Source of the DNA: Gnetum montanum
Lineage: Eukaryota; Streptophyta; Gnetopsida; Gnetales; Gnetaceae
NCBI GenBank assembly: GCA_015680685.1
Contig: MNCI01005244.1
Coordinates: forward strand, 127,101-163,043
Length of the DNA: 35,943 bases
Direction: 5' to 3'
Below the pieces are notes generated by a model. The model worked only from the letters and a program-made list of their open reading frames with translations, did no database searches and was not told the DNA's origin. Both the position numbers and the translations under genes were made by a program. Positions 1 through 10,128 of the stretch are shown here, piece after piece (within the stretch, counting starts at the first letter, position 1; each line of letters opens with the position of its first letter).

Positions 1-376
1 GTGGCAAAAATGTGAATGCTTTGATGGATGTTGAATGTTACTAGAAGAGATAAAATACATAATATAGATATCAAACAAAGACTCTGAGTAGCTTCTATTT
101 CAGATAAGCCACAAGAATGGCAACTTAGATGGTTTAGACATATGCAAATAAGATTAGACACTAAGCTTATAAACAAAAGTTGTTACATAACTATTCTAAA
201 AAGGCTACTGAAAGGAAGTCAAAAGAAGACATGGAAAAAATGATCGAAGATGATTTGAAGAAACTACAAATAAATAAAGATCTAGCTCTTCATAGAGGTG
301 AATGATGAAAATAACTCATGTAGCTGATCTAATTTTGTTTGGATAAGACTAGGATGATGATCATGATGATGATGAT
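1..376 (+). mobile_element. 3' end of an RTE-type LINE (decayed)
   Basis: The + strand, read in one frame from about base 10, gives the C-terminal tail found after the reverse transcriptase in plant RTE-like non-LTR elements. TRRDKI is followed by VASISDK and then LRWFRHMQ, the counterpart of the family's RWFGHVQRR. The frame stops at 241. A one-base shift then gives KKMIEDDLKKLQ, and a further shift gives ITHVADLILFG followed by a run of Asp codons (gat/atg repeats), matching the usual HVADP ending. The element ends in an (ATG/GAT)n tail at about 349-376, typical of RTE 3' ends. The rest lies outside the window to the left. Stops and shifts make it inactive. Confidence 0.75.
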
Positions 377-650
377 ATTATGACATTCTAGATATGTATT
401 AGACTATTTCTTTTTCATGCTTGATGTATGTGAATATAAGATATCTTATGTACGATTAGAAATATTTCATACTAATGGATATTTTATAGTTGTGCATCTA
501 TTTTAATATCTATATGCTCTTTTTTCATTTTTAGTTTAGTTATAGATTTTAGGTCTCAAGGCTAATCATGTATGTGCCTCACATATATTTAAAGTAGAAG
601 GCTAGGATGAACAAATAAATCTGTAGTCTTCATGCATCCATTAAGAACCA
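377..650 (+). repeat. Fragment homologous to 32074-32425; candidate 5' LTR remnant of chromovirus C
   Basis: From attatgacatt onward this stretch matches 32074-32250 closely and then more loosely to ttaagaa near 641-650 (counterpart near 32411-32425). Both copies are in the same orientation, and the chromovirus pol at 26434-30127 lies between them. The simplest reading is the 3' part of C's 5' LTR, with its 5' part lost or overwritten by the LINE. I see no clear primer binding site just after 650, so the LTR assignment is an inference. The homology itself is seen directly. Confidence 0.5.
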
Positions 651-1304
651 CTTACTTCCTCTCTATCTTTAGACATGTAATGCTTGAAAAATTTGGTCTT
701 GGAAAATCAAAAATTCCAAGTGGGATAGTTTAACCTTGAATCCCAAGGGTCTGTAAGAAAGAGGATCCAAGGTGCCCTTAATGGTCTTGTTTATCACCCA
801 GGGACTTAGGAAGTGTGAATAGTATAAATGATTTAAACAAGAATACAAATCTAATCCAAGAGAAAGAACAAAAATTAATCATATCACAAACTTACATAAC
901 AAATAAAATGTAAATTTTATTGTAATAATAAAATAATCAAAATTTAAAGCTTAAAATATGTACAAATTGTGTGCCCAAGTGCACAAAGAGTTACACAGAT
1001 AAAGCTTAAAGCCTATTGAAGTTAGTAGGTTATGTTCTATAGTCAACCTCATGATCCAATTATTTTCCAAGTTTGATAGCCAAAACTCCTTGCTAGTTCT
1101 CAAGTTAGATCTACAACATTGGTTACCAAGGGGCATAAATGAGGTGCTTAACTTTTTGTAATTCTGGAATTACACTGAGAGTCTTCAATGCCTATCAAGT
1201 TATCAGTTTTCTCCAAGAAGTCTCATAAATGCCAATGGTTTCAAATGCTCAAGGCTATGATTGTTGTGGAAATTGTGGAACCTATCTGATGTGCTCAAAA
1301 TTTG

Positions 1305-1313
1305 CTTTTATAG
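1305..1313 (-). promoter_or_regulatory. TATA box of element 1 3' LTR
   Basis: On the minus strand this reads CTATAAAAG. The same box sits at 25805-25813 in the other LTR and at 33598-33607 (CTATAAAAAG) in element 2, followed in all three by similar bases. Conservation across three LTR copies supports a promoter role. Confidence 0.6.
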
Positions 1314-1507
1314 GTCACATGGTTGCTGATTTTGGGCTACAAGTTTCTTCCATGATTACTGATAGATTGATATGATTTGCAAGTATATCAAGCCACAATT
1401 TCTAGTGTAGGTTTCATTTCTAGTAAGTTTTGATACACCTAGGCCATCAAAACTATGTCGAACATCATAAATAGTAAAAAAACTTTGACAACTACAATGG
1501 CTTCACT

Positions 1508-1625
1508 AAACTACACTAGCCTTGCAGAACTATGTTGGCTTCATGGAACTATGCTAACCTTGTTGGAACCACACTAGTCTTATTGGAACTACACTGGCTT
1601 TGTGGAACTACACTAGCCTTACTAG
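1508..1625 (-). repeat. 20-bp tandem motif array in U3 of element 1
   Basis: Six units of 19-21 bp on the + strand follow the pattern GGAACTACACTAGCCTT, with changes at the C/T and A/G positions. It lies about 195-312 bp upstream of the TATA box on the minus strand. The other LTR has the matching array at 25989-26087 (about five units). Confidence 0.75.
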
Positions 1626-1966
1626 GAAAATAAAAGCCCAACAATTTCAACACTAGGTGTAGATGGTTCCAATGTAGTTCTAGATATGGCCAAAATAAAA
1701 CCCATGAAAACACCAAATTTGGCAATTTCCAAGGAATTTTCCGCCTTCCCAAGCCTAAATATGGACATGACATAACTTTTTCCACCTAGGAAATAAGGCT
1801 ATAACAACTTATGAGGCATTTTTTAGCACTAAAAAGTTTAACTATGTGAGATTGTAGCTCATGGACTACAAACCTCACATTTTACAATAAAATTCCAACC
1901 TCAACTTTAATGGTAAAGGTTACAATGCAAAAAAGTTGTAACATGAATTTTCATGGTGGTGTTTTA

Positions 1967-3057
1967 TTGGACCCTCTTTGTTGATGTTTAAAGGATTGAC
2001 CCAAGAGACATTGACAAAGAATAAAAAACATCACTGTAGTTCCATCACCAACGTTTCATCTCCACACTCAATTTAGTAGTCATTGAATCATGTCAAAGAG
2101 CACCTGTGAGGATGAGATAATTTTTATGATGAGGTGATAGAGCTTGAAGGCTATATTCAATTATGAGGAAGTGGTCATAGGAGTTAACAATAAATTCCAA
2201 ATGTTAACATCATGGTTATAGTATAGTAGTGACACTTTAGCTAATCGATGTGGTCTTCACACTTTGTGCTTTGAAGTGTTGGTCACTTGGTAATATTTTT
2301 GAGGAACTACACTTCACTTGAAGGTTTCATTAATCATTAGGCTCCTCCCTTTATGTGTTTGAAGTCATTGGTTTGTCTTCTGGGCTTCAATGGCCTTTCA
2401 GCTTCTTGGAATTTTGCTTCCTCTCCTTTCCCACCTCCCCCACCCCATTTTTCTTATAGGGTGAAACCTTCATTGGGTTTTGTTGTGAACACCAAATTTA
2501 ATTTGGTTTTCTTGTTGGAGGAGATGTGTTATATCCAATGAACTTGCTGGTGGAGCATAATGAAGGAGATGTCACATGGCCACAATGCATGAGTGCCAAG
2601 CATAGGTCATCATCGTTGTTCATGATAAGATTACAATTTAGAATATAGGGTTAGGCTTAAGAAGAAGTAATTATGATGATGTAAAACAAGCACTCTTGGT
2701 ATGGTAGAACAAGCTAATTGAACCTCATGCACTAACGTCACATGGTAACTTGCTACTATGGTGAGTTACATCTTTATGATAACTTCCAAGCTTCATCATG
2801 CAAGCATAACTCCAAGAGGATAAGAAAACAAGATAAAGAAAACATGTTGTTATAATATAATGCATAGGTACACCTAAGACAACTAGAAAACCAAGTCATC
2901 ATAGGTTACTATTGTTGCAACATGGAGAGATTTTTTCGATGTGTATCAGATTTACAAAGTTTTGTAGTTCATTTATTGTATTAAATAAAGAGATAGAAAG
3001 ATAGATAGAGAACATTCATGCTTGCTTTCTTTGGGTTGTAAAGGTCATTAATTTCAA
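1967..3057 (-). other. 3' UTR of element 1 with polypurine tract and hairpin
   Basis: This is the non-coding stretch between the integrase stop and the LTR. Directly next to the LTR, minus-strand CAAAGAGGGTCCAA (1967-1980) is the polypurine tract that primes plus-strand synthesis. A decayed stem-loop follows at 1976-2019 (CTTTGTTGATGT against ACATTGACAAAG). The segment 2786-2846 is similar to 34862-34925 in element 2. I see no coding frame of substance. The 62-codon + strand frame at 2353-2541 has no recognisable motif. Confidence 0.7.
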
Positions 3058-4560
3058 CTATTGGTTTGTACCTACAAAGAAGATCATGTTAGATGCCTTT
3101 AGATAGGAAAGGTTGACAAGACCAGCCAATTCATTCCCATCCATGTCTACCACCTTGAAGGCTCTATTTCCATAGGCCTTGATGACTAAGAAAGGTCCCT
3201 CCCAGTCGGCTAAGAACTTCTCTAAACACTCATGAAGAGCCTTGAGAACCAAGTTTTCCTTCTTGATCTTTCATTTCTACAGGTCATGACAATGCAGTTA
3301 CTTCTACCTCTTTTGGTATCATTCGATGTGAACAAGAATTTGTATTCATTACCCTTCCACTAAATCTAGGTCAATGGTACATAGATCCTTATTCTACTCA
3401 TTATTGATGAAGTTTGATAGGATCACTCTGAGTGATGGAACTTACAATTCAAGAGGCAAAATAGCTTCAAATCCATAAACTAGGCTATATGGGGTTATAC
3501 CAGTTGTGGTTCAATAGGTAGTTCGATAGGCCCAAAGTGCATGGAGAAGCTACTCATGCCACTTGAATTTGTTATTATTAATCATATTTTAAGCAAGTTT
3601 ATGATGGCCTTATTGCTAGCTTCAGCTTGTCCATTAGCTTGAGGGTATTATAGTGGTGAAAAGGAATGTTTGATACCTAGGTCTTGATAAAAGGCCTACA
3701 TTTATTCGCTCCTAAACTATGGTCCATTATCTATGACTATGATCAAAGGTATGCCAAAATGGGCTACTATGTCATCCAATATGAATCTACAAACTTGTTG
3801 AAACATTATTTTACCTAGGGGAATAGCTTCAACCTACTTTGTAAAGTATTCAATTGTAATGATGATAAAGCTATCTCCTATACAAAACTTAGGCATTATA
3901 GATCCAATAATGTTAAGTCCCCATCATTGAAATGGCCAAGTTGTCTAAGTAATATGTAACTCAGTTGGTGGCACGTGCATCAATTTTCTATGCCATTGAT
4001 AAGTGTCATAAGTTTTAACCTTGTATAAGTAGTCACTTTTCATGTAGAACCAATAATAGCCTAGTCATCTAATCTTTGAGGCAATGGCTCTAGGTTCTAT
4101 ATGTCCCCCATATATACCTTTGTAAACTTGCTCAAGGATTGTGCAAGCTTTGGTTTTTCCCAAGCACCCTAACAGTATTCCATCATAGGACCATCGACAT
4201 ATTGTGTTATCACCTATGATGACATACTATTTTAACCTTTTAAGCATAGCATCCTTTTGAGAAGTATTTATGCCTTGTGGGGGTTCACCATACATCAAGT
4301 AAAACTTGATATCATCATACCATCCCTTTTGAGAAGTTTTATTAACAAAGGCTATAGAGTCACTATCAGTGTTCTACATAATGGAAATATCCCAATTCAT
4401 GATTAAGGAAGGTAACTTAATAAACAAAACGGACATCACAATTAGGGCTAACGTTGCAATGGCATTAGCTAAGTTGTTGTTAGTTTGGAGTATATGTTGG
4501 ATACCAATGTCTATAAGTTATTGCATTAGTTTCTTACCTAGGTCACAATAAGGTTGCAAA
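3058..4560 (-). pseudogene. Integrase of element 1 (decayed)
   Basis: Integrase inserts the element cDNA into the genome. The minus strand gives, from N to C: EQVYKGIYGGHIEP; DYLYKVKTYDTYQWH near the zinc-binding region; IIGSIMPKFCIGDSFIII with YFTK before a stop, where the first catalytic Asp site reads Asn (LNIIG for the family's MDLIG); HFGIPLIIVIDNGP, which keeps the second Asp; WAYRTTYRTTTGITPYSLVYG; and the C-terminal DWEGPFLVIKAYGNRAFKVV with DMDGNEL, ending at 3058. The last two blocks match element 2 (35465-35943) almost word for word. Stops and small shifts are spread throughout. The N-terminal limit near 4560 is approximate. Confidence 0.85.
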
Positions 4561-4577
4561 TTTTTGGATTTACATGT

Positions 4578-4898
4578 TTAAACCTTGGTTACTTGGTTTA
4601 CCACAAGTTTTGAATCACCTTTTATTGTTAGGCATTTGATTCCTTGGTCATGAGCTTCCATCATTCCTTTGATCAATTCTTCATATGCCACCACATTGTT
4701 GCTATATGGGAATTGAAAATGGTAAGCGAAGCATTGGATTTCATCAAACATAGATGTTATGATGACAGCAACATTGGGCCCATGGATAGTTGCAACATCA
4801 TCAAAGTAAATAAATGCCTCATGGCCCTCAAGTACTTTACTAACAATGTTAAGAAGTTTATCAAGGAATTCAAGGTCAATGGCTGCATGGTCTTCCAA
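4578..4898 (-). pseudogene. Second (archaeal-type) RNase H domain of element 1
   Basis: A 106-codon open stretch contains FDDVATIHGPNVAVIITS, then NNVVAYEELIKGMMEAHDQG, then CLTIKGDSKLVVNQV. This is the FDG.A...G.GIV / TNN.AEYEALI.G...A...GI / GDS.LV.NQ pattern of the extra RNase H carried by Tat-lineage elements between the normal RNase H and integrase. The active-site Asp in FDD, the Glu of YEELI and the Asp of GDS are present. It is read in the same order as the RT/RH upstream and the integrase downstream. It is the strongest single marker of lineage in the window. Confidence 0.88.
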
Positions 4899-4946
4899 TG
4901 GGAAAACAGTAAGTTTTGCACCTATAGCTTGACCTTTGGTTAAAGC

Positions 4947-6590
4947 TTAAGAGATATAATGCAAGTCAAACTTAGCTATTATGACTTTCCAATGGGCTAT
5001 ACAGATACATTCATAAATATTGGTCATTATGACTATAAGAATATTATCCTTGCAAATGACATTGACTTGGCTCCTAAAGAGGTAGTGTCTCCACTTCTTC
5101 AATGAGAAGACTAGGGCTAGATAATACTTCTCTACCTTGGTTGTATCATGCCTCATAGGTAATTAATACATGGGTTAGGTAATATACCAGTAGCTCTACT
5201 CCATCATCTCATTTCTAACACAGTAGACAGGAAATGAATGTCTTAGAGATAGCAAGGTATATGTAAAAAGGTTTATCCTTTTGCAGTGGATAGACTGTGG
5301 GTAGTTGTGCCAACTCTTTATTAAGGTTTTCAAAGGCTTCTTAGCATTGACCAATTCACTCATAGCAAAGTATTGCATGGGTTGTAACTTATCTATAAGC
5401 CTAGTAATCAACCTAAAAATAAATTGTAATATACTTTATAATCCTTGAATATTCTTAAGATTAGTTTGTGCTACCAAGTTGGATATGACCTTAACCTTAT
5501 CATAATCAACATGTATTCCTACTTTGAATGCTATAAAGCTAAGCATCTTACTAGTTTTGACACCAAAGATAAACTTCTTGGGGTTGAGCCTAAGCTCATA
5601 TTTGAGGCATCATTTTAGCACAAGGTCAATGTCATGTGCATGATCATTGGCTATTTTGTATTTAATAGTTATATCATCCACATATTCAATAAGTAATCCT
5701 AGCATATAATCACTAAAGATATATGTCATTGCTTATTGATAAATTACGCCTACATTCTTTAGACCAAAAGACATTTAGGTATAAGAAAAGGCTCCCCATG
5801 GGATCAATAATACCATAATGAGTTGATGTTTTAGGTTAATCCTAACTTAGTTGTATTCCAAGAATTCATCCATGAAGGATAACAAGGCATGTCCAGTCAT
5901 AGTATCGATAAGTTGGTCAATACTAAAAAAAGAAAAGTCATCTTTGATAGTTGCCTTATTCAAGTCTTAAAAACCAATATAGATATGTATACTCCTATTT
6001 TTATTAGGCACTACCATGATGATAGACATCCAATCCATGTAATTGACAACTCAAATGAAACTAGCTTGATACAATTTTTTGATTTCATCGTGAACTACTA
6101 AGCTAAATCTAGTCTAATCTTCTGAACATTTTTCTTCAATGACTTGATACTAGGATCAAGTATGATGCTATGTTGTACTAGGTGTGCATCAAGACATGGC
6201 ATATCTTCATATGACTAGGCAAAGACCTCAATGTTGTCTTGGATGACCTTGGTAATTTCTTGGACCTATTGAGATTCCAATGAGGAACTTAGTTTCAGTG
6301 TTTTCACCTCACCACTTTGTGTCATGATAGGAATCTCAACTAGAGAGTCTTCGATAATGTTATCAGTCTCAAAGTCAATGGTTTTAACTAGCTATTCTAA
6401 CAACACAAGAGGTTTCTCTATCGAGGCTATGTGGTCAACTAGGCTCTCAAGCTTGAGATCTAAGTAATTACGGTCAATGAATTGTTCAACATCATAATGA
6501 TACCTAATTATGCTCAAAGGTAGCCTAAATTGCTCCTAGGTGTCCATACTCCAATCCTACATACCAACCATAAGCACATTAAGTAGGACC
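4947..6590 (-). pseudogene. Reverse transcriptase and RNase H of element 1 (decayed)
   Basis: RT copies element RNA into DNA. The pre-RT part reads EQFRLPLSIIRYHYDVEQF and then EVFA*SYEDMPCLDAHLVQH (family: DVFAWSYEDMPGLDP), at about 6500-6120. The RT core follows: IPWGAFSYT, MSFGLKNVGVIYQ, an intact catalytic box EYVDDI at about 5670-5690, LKYELRLNPKKFIFGV, and GIHVDYDKVKVI. RNase H is shown by KVEKYYLALVFSLKKWRHYL and FRSQVNVICK at 5156-4990, then KVIIAKFDLHYIS. Many stops fall where Gln or Trp would be expected. The gap to the protease (20830) is filled by unrelated DNA, so the polyprotein is split. Confidence 0.88.
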
Positions 6591-7250
6591 TATTTGACAA
6601 AATGAGCAACTAATGCCAAAATAATATAAAGTACTTAACCAATAATGCATGGATAAGCCAGAAAACATTATTCAGTGGTCAAATAAGGTTCAAACAAGAC
6701 CAAAAAAGGTTATGTGAGGTAGGTCAAAAACAAAAGAATGAAACAATGGCTAAATAATGTGAAATAAGGTTGAATGAAGGCCAAATAATGATAGAATGAA
6801 ATAAAATAAACGCCAAATGATGATCAAATCCCATCAAATGATGCTCTAGATTCTCTAACAAGGTCATGCTAATGCCCAATGGTATCAATTGATGTCAAAA
6901 AAAGTCAACAAAGGTTAAATGATGCCAAATGATAGAAACATTTGGTGAAATCAAGGTCAAATGATGCTAAAATAATGAAAATGAAACCAAATGCAACCAA
7001 ATGATATAATCATAGAGGTTCATTATGTGTAACAAGGTCAAAAAAGGTCAAAATAAAGGAAAACAAGGCCAAACATATCAAGGTGGGGAACATGGGGTAA
7101 AACATGTTAATATTTTCTAATTAGGATCATATTTTGCTATTTTTACGCCTTAGTAGGCCATGGTGGAAGGATACAAGGTCAATGGAAAAGTTTGGACACT
7201 TGAGAAGGTCATTTCGAGGTTATTTGAAGGTAGAAACCAAAGTCCTTTTT
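6591..7250. other. A-rich stretch with recurring short motifs
   Basis: There is no gene here. From about 6650 to 7080 the sequence repeats ccaaatgatg/tcaaatgatg (for example near 6811, 6835, 6917, 6956, 6992) and aaggtcaaaa (near 6718, 7030, 7040) at irregular spacing. At 7132-7160 it holds one outlying unit of the 33-bp repeat found at 20428-20561 (25 of 29 bases match by hand). The left edge marks where recognisable pol sequence of element 1 ends. Confidence 0.5.
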
Positions 7251-7254
7251 GAAA

Positions 7255-8845
7255 TTATGCTAGAACCACATTGGCCAATGTGGTTCGAGCAAGCCCCAAC
7301 ATAGTTCTTGAAAAAATGTAAGTTTCAAGGTTCATTATGGCTAGTTTTGTGGTTCCAATGGTGTGAATTGATAGTGTAGTGGATTGGGAGTAGAGACTGA
7401 TCAACTTTGGTGTCAACTTAATCCTTTGGAAGTCCCAAATACTGTCAAAAATAGAATACTATGCTAGGACTATGCTAGCTAATGTAGTTCCATGGAAAAA
7501 GTTGATTTTTGATGCCTCAAGGTTGAAATTTATGCTCGATCAACTTCTGAGCATGTGCAAGAACATCAAGGTTGTAAACCAATCATCTGAAGGCCAAAAT
7601 AAATCACTAAAGTGAGGTTTGGAGCCTTGAACCTTAGAATTAGACTAGCAAGTGTAGTTCAAGATGGCCCTAGGATGGTTTGATGAAACTTGATCTTTTC
7701 ATCATCAAAATAAGGCCAAATAGTAGCGGGATCTAAGGTTTTAGCATCCTAGGCTTCTCTGAGCAAGGCTTAGATCATTAGAGTGCTAGAGCACTATTAA
7801 AACTATTTTGGAACCATAACTATACTAGAATCACACTAGCCAACATGGTTCTAGTCTACCCCAACATAGTTGCACATGAATCTTAGCTATTGGTTAGTTT
7901 TGGTAGTTAATCAACCAAATTTTTAGGTTCCCAAGTTTACTAGTGTCCATAGCAAGGGTTTAGGCTTCAAATTGTTAATTTTGAAGTTCATTGGAATCTT
8001 GATATGATCATCCCCCTTAGAACTACACTGCCTAATGTAGTCCCAGTGTGGTTATGCACAAGATGATAAATTCTGGCTATTTTCAACTTAGTTTCTAGGG
8101 TTTCGTGATATCTAAAGGCCCTAAAAGGATATGAGATTAGGATTATGTATTTAGAGGTTGATTTGACATGTTAATGGCCTATTATGGGGTTTTCATAAAG
8201 AAACTATGCTAGGACTATGTTAGCCATTGTAGTATTAGACTTTCCCAACATAGTTCTAAGGTTAATGTGACTTTTGACTTGTTTTTGCTTCATTACTTAG
8301 CATCTCAAGGTTACTGAAGACTCCTGGGAGGTGTGAAGGTTAGGATGTGTCACTTTGAAGGTTATTTGACACTTTATTAATCAATTTAATTACCAACCTC
8401 AACAAACTATTCATGCACCATCTTAGCCAGCATAGTCCTAGTGTCCTCCTCCATGGCTCATCAAGAATCAAGGATTTTGACATTTTTCTAGTAGGTTCTA
8501 GAAGGTTTTGGAGCTACAAGAGGCTCTAGCTAGGATTTGGGGCTTGGTGTGATCATTCCAAGATTGATGATAATCTTAACTAGTGTTCAGAATTTCCATA
8601 CCCCATGGAACTACATTGGCCAATGTAGTTGTGCTCTTGGCTAGTGTAGTTTTTTAGAAATAGCTTATTTTGTTATCATTTTTGACTTTCTTCAGTGCTT
8701 AGGACCTTCTAAGGTCAATATCTAGTTTCCAATTTTGGCAAGAGGGTTTATTGGCTTTAACATGTTGTAGATGGATGACCAAGAGATGAGCTTTGGTAGT
8801 GGTTGAGGCTTGCAACCCATTCCAAGGCTAATTTGAGAATTATTC
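7255..8845. repeat. Degenerate tandem array, period about 190 bp, with a palindromic hinge
   Basis: Eight units start near 7262, 7468, 7645, 7815, 8025, 8210, 8415 and 8605, spaced 170-210 bp. Each opens with a version of AACTACATTGGCCAATG, and four to five of them follow it with cccaacatagttc or a close relative. Several then share a trailing gacttttgac...ctcaaggtt block. The hinge is a perfect 24-bp palindrome at 7263-7286 and a perfect 22-bp palindrome at 8609-8630, both centred on TTGGCCAA. Unit bodies are strongly diverged, so the array is old. The hinge resembles the LTR motif of element 1 (AACTACACTAGCC). Confidence 0.6.
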
Positions 8846-9590
8846 ATAATATAGTTCTTATTGAAAGGCCTAAATCCTAGTGTGTTAGGATTTTTACTGG
8901 TTTACTTGGGAGGTGCCTAGTGAGGCCCACTAAAATTTGAATCGTTGTTATACATTAATTTTTCCACTAATCCCAATGTAGTTCATACTTTCCAATTCTA
9001 AACATGAAGTTATATGAAAGTTGTATGTGTGTTTTAGGCATGGGGCTTTGATTTTGAACACATAAATTTTGGAATACTTCTTACATTACAATTTTACCAA
9101 AATCAATCCTCCTAGCTCATCTCCAATAGGTTGTGCTTCAAATAAGAGCTTCCCCATCAATTTTGACTTCAATCTCATCCATCCTTAGTATAGCTTGGCC
9201 AAAATTCACCAAGGATTAGCATAGCTACAAGGAAGATGAAGAAGAATTGAAGATGTTTTACATCAACTTATCCAAGATGTCAAAGAGAAGAGTGTCCACA
9301 AGAAAAAACCTATTCCTTAAAGAGGAAAATGCTACTACCAAGGGACTCTCCAACTAGCCACACCTTCTACTTGGAGAAGGCTTGCCAACAATGACTGCCA
9401 AGTACCCCTTTCTTGGCCTCCTTTTATGAATTCTGGCTTAAAACCTAGGCATTTTGTGCTAGCTAGGCTAGTGGGTTAAATTGATTTTGGTTTTGAATGG
9501 TTTAAAAATTATATTTGGGCTATGTTCATGTGTTTATTACATTATTTTGGCCTTAGGGACTGCTTATATTTGGGTTATTTTGGGTTATGG
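8846..9590 (+). other. Gene-poor stretch, possible first exon of the 16985-20000 gene
   Basis: Most of it shows nothing definite. Around 9225-9420 the composition becomes exon-like, and the + strand reads MFYINLSKMSKRRVSTRKN and on to a stop. This could be the 5' exon of the decayed gene that resumes after element B, with B lying in an intron. That link is only inference from composition and strand. I found no domain in it. Confidence 0.25.
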
Positions 9591-9989
9591 ACCACTTCAA
9601 GCATGTGCATTACGCATGGTGATCCCAGCAACGATTAGCGTTTGGTAGCCACAGTTGCATTGGATCAGGGTGTGTATGATAAGTGAGAACAAATGCTGAT
9701 GCTAGGTTAATTTAGACTTAGTTCATTAGTTAGAGTTAGTAATTAGTTTCTCAACCCTTCACCTTGATAGCATAGGAGACATAAAACATAAAAAACCATA
9801 AAAATCATATACCTTGAACTTACTTAACCATACATCGTGACAACTACAAGTAAGTCTGGGAAGACAACAAATAATTAACCCTAAGTATTCCATGGGATGT
9901 GTAGGCACTTAGTCTACGGAGTTCGACCGGATTGCACGTGCTACGCTCATTTCGTATGGTTGAGTGTAGGGGTACCTCACCACTCATCA
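9591..9989 (+). repeat. 5' LTR of element B, 5'-truncated
   Basis: It matches 15833-16230 from accacttcaagca to ccactcatca. By hand I count about 33 differences in about 398 aligned bases, nearly all transitions. The first roughly 535 bp of the LTR (U3 and the TATA box) are missing, and the sequence to the left (tgggttattttgggttatgg) is unrelated to the LTR. This copy therefore has no promoter. Confidence 0.85.
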
Positions 9990-9990
9990 T

Positions 9991-10009
9991 TGGCACCATT
10001 GTTGGGGAC
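9991..10009 (+). promoter_or_regulatory. Primer binding site of element B
   Basis: TGGCACCATTGTTGGGGAC starts one base after the LTR end. It differs from the common plant PBS form TGGCGCCGTTGCCGGGGAC at four places, all C-to-T or G-to-A changes. It would pair with a tRNA 3' end to start minus-strand synthesis. Confidence 0.8.
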
Positions 10010-10128
10010 TAAGTGTTTGTGCGCTGAATAGAACATATAGTATCACTCACATCGTTGGGAGCCTAAATGAACCTTTGGGTTAATTAAAGAAAAAATTATA
10101 TAACGGTAAAACTAGCACATCGATAACA

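Larger units (their letters stand above)
676..1966 (-). repeat. 3' LTR of element 1
   Basis: This 1,291-bp LTR copy pairs with 25176-26428. Its left edge, tgtaatgctt, is identical in both copies and aligns with the left edge of element 2's LTR (tgtaccgcct), which shows the CpG-rich ancestor. The right edge, gtgtttta, should read gtgtttca (TG start on the minus strand mutated to TA). It contains a TATA box and a 20-bp motif array in U3. In the first 123 bases the two copies differ at about 16% of positions (hand estimate). Confidence 0.85.

Noticed and set aside
4369-4551. Short + strand frames opposite the integrase and RNase H region of element 1
   Set aside because: Antisense shadows of the minus-strand pol.
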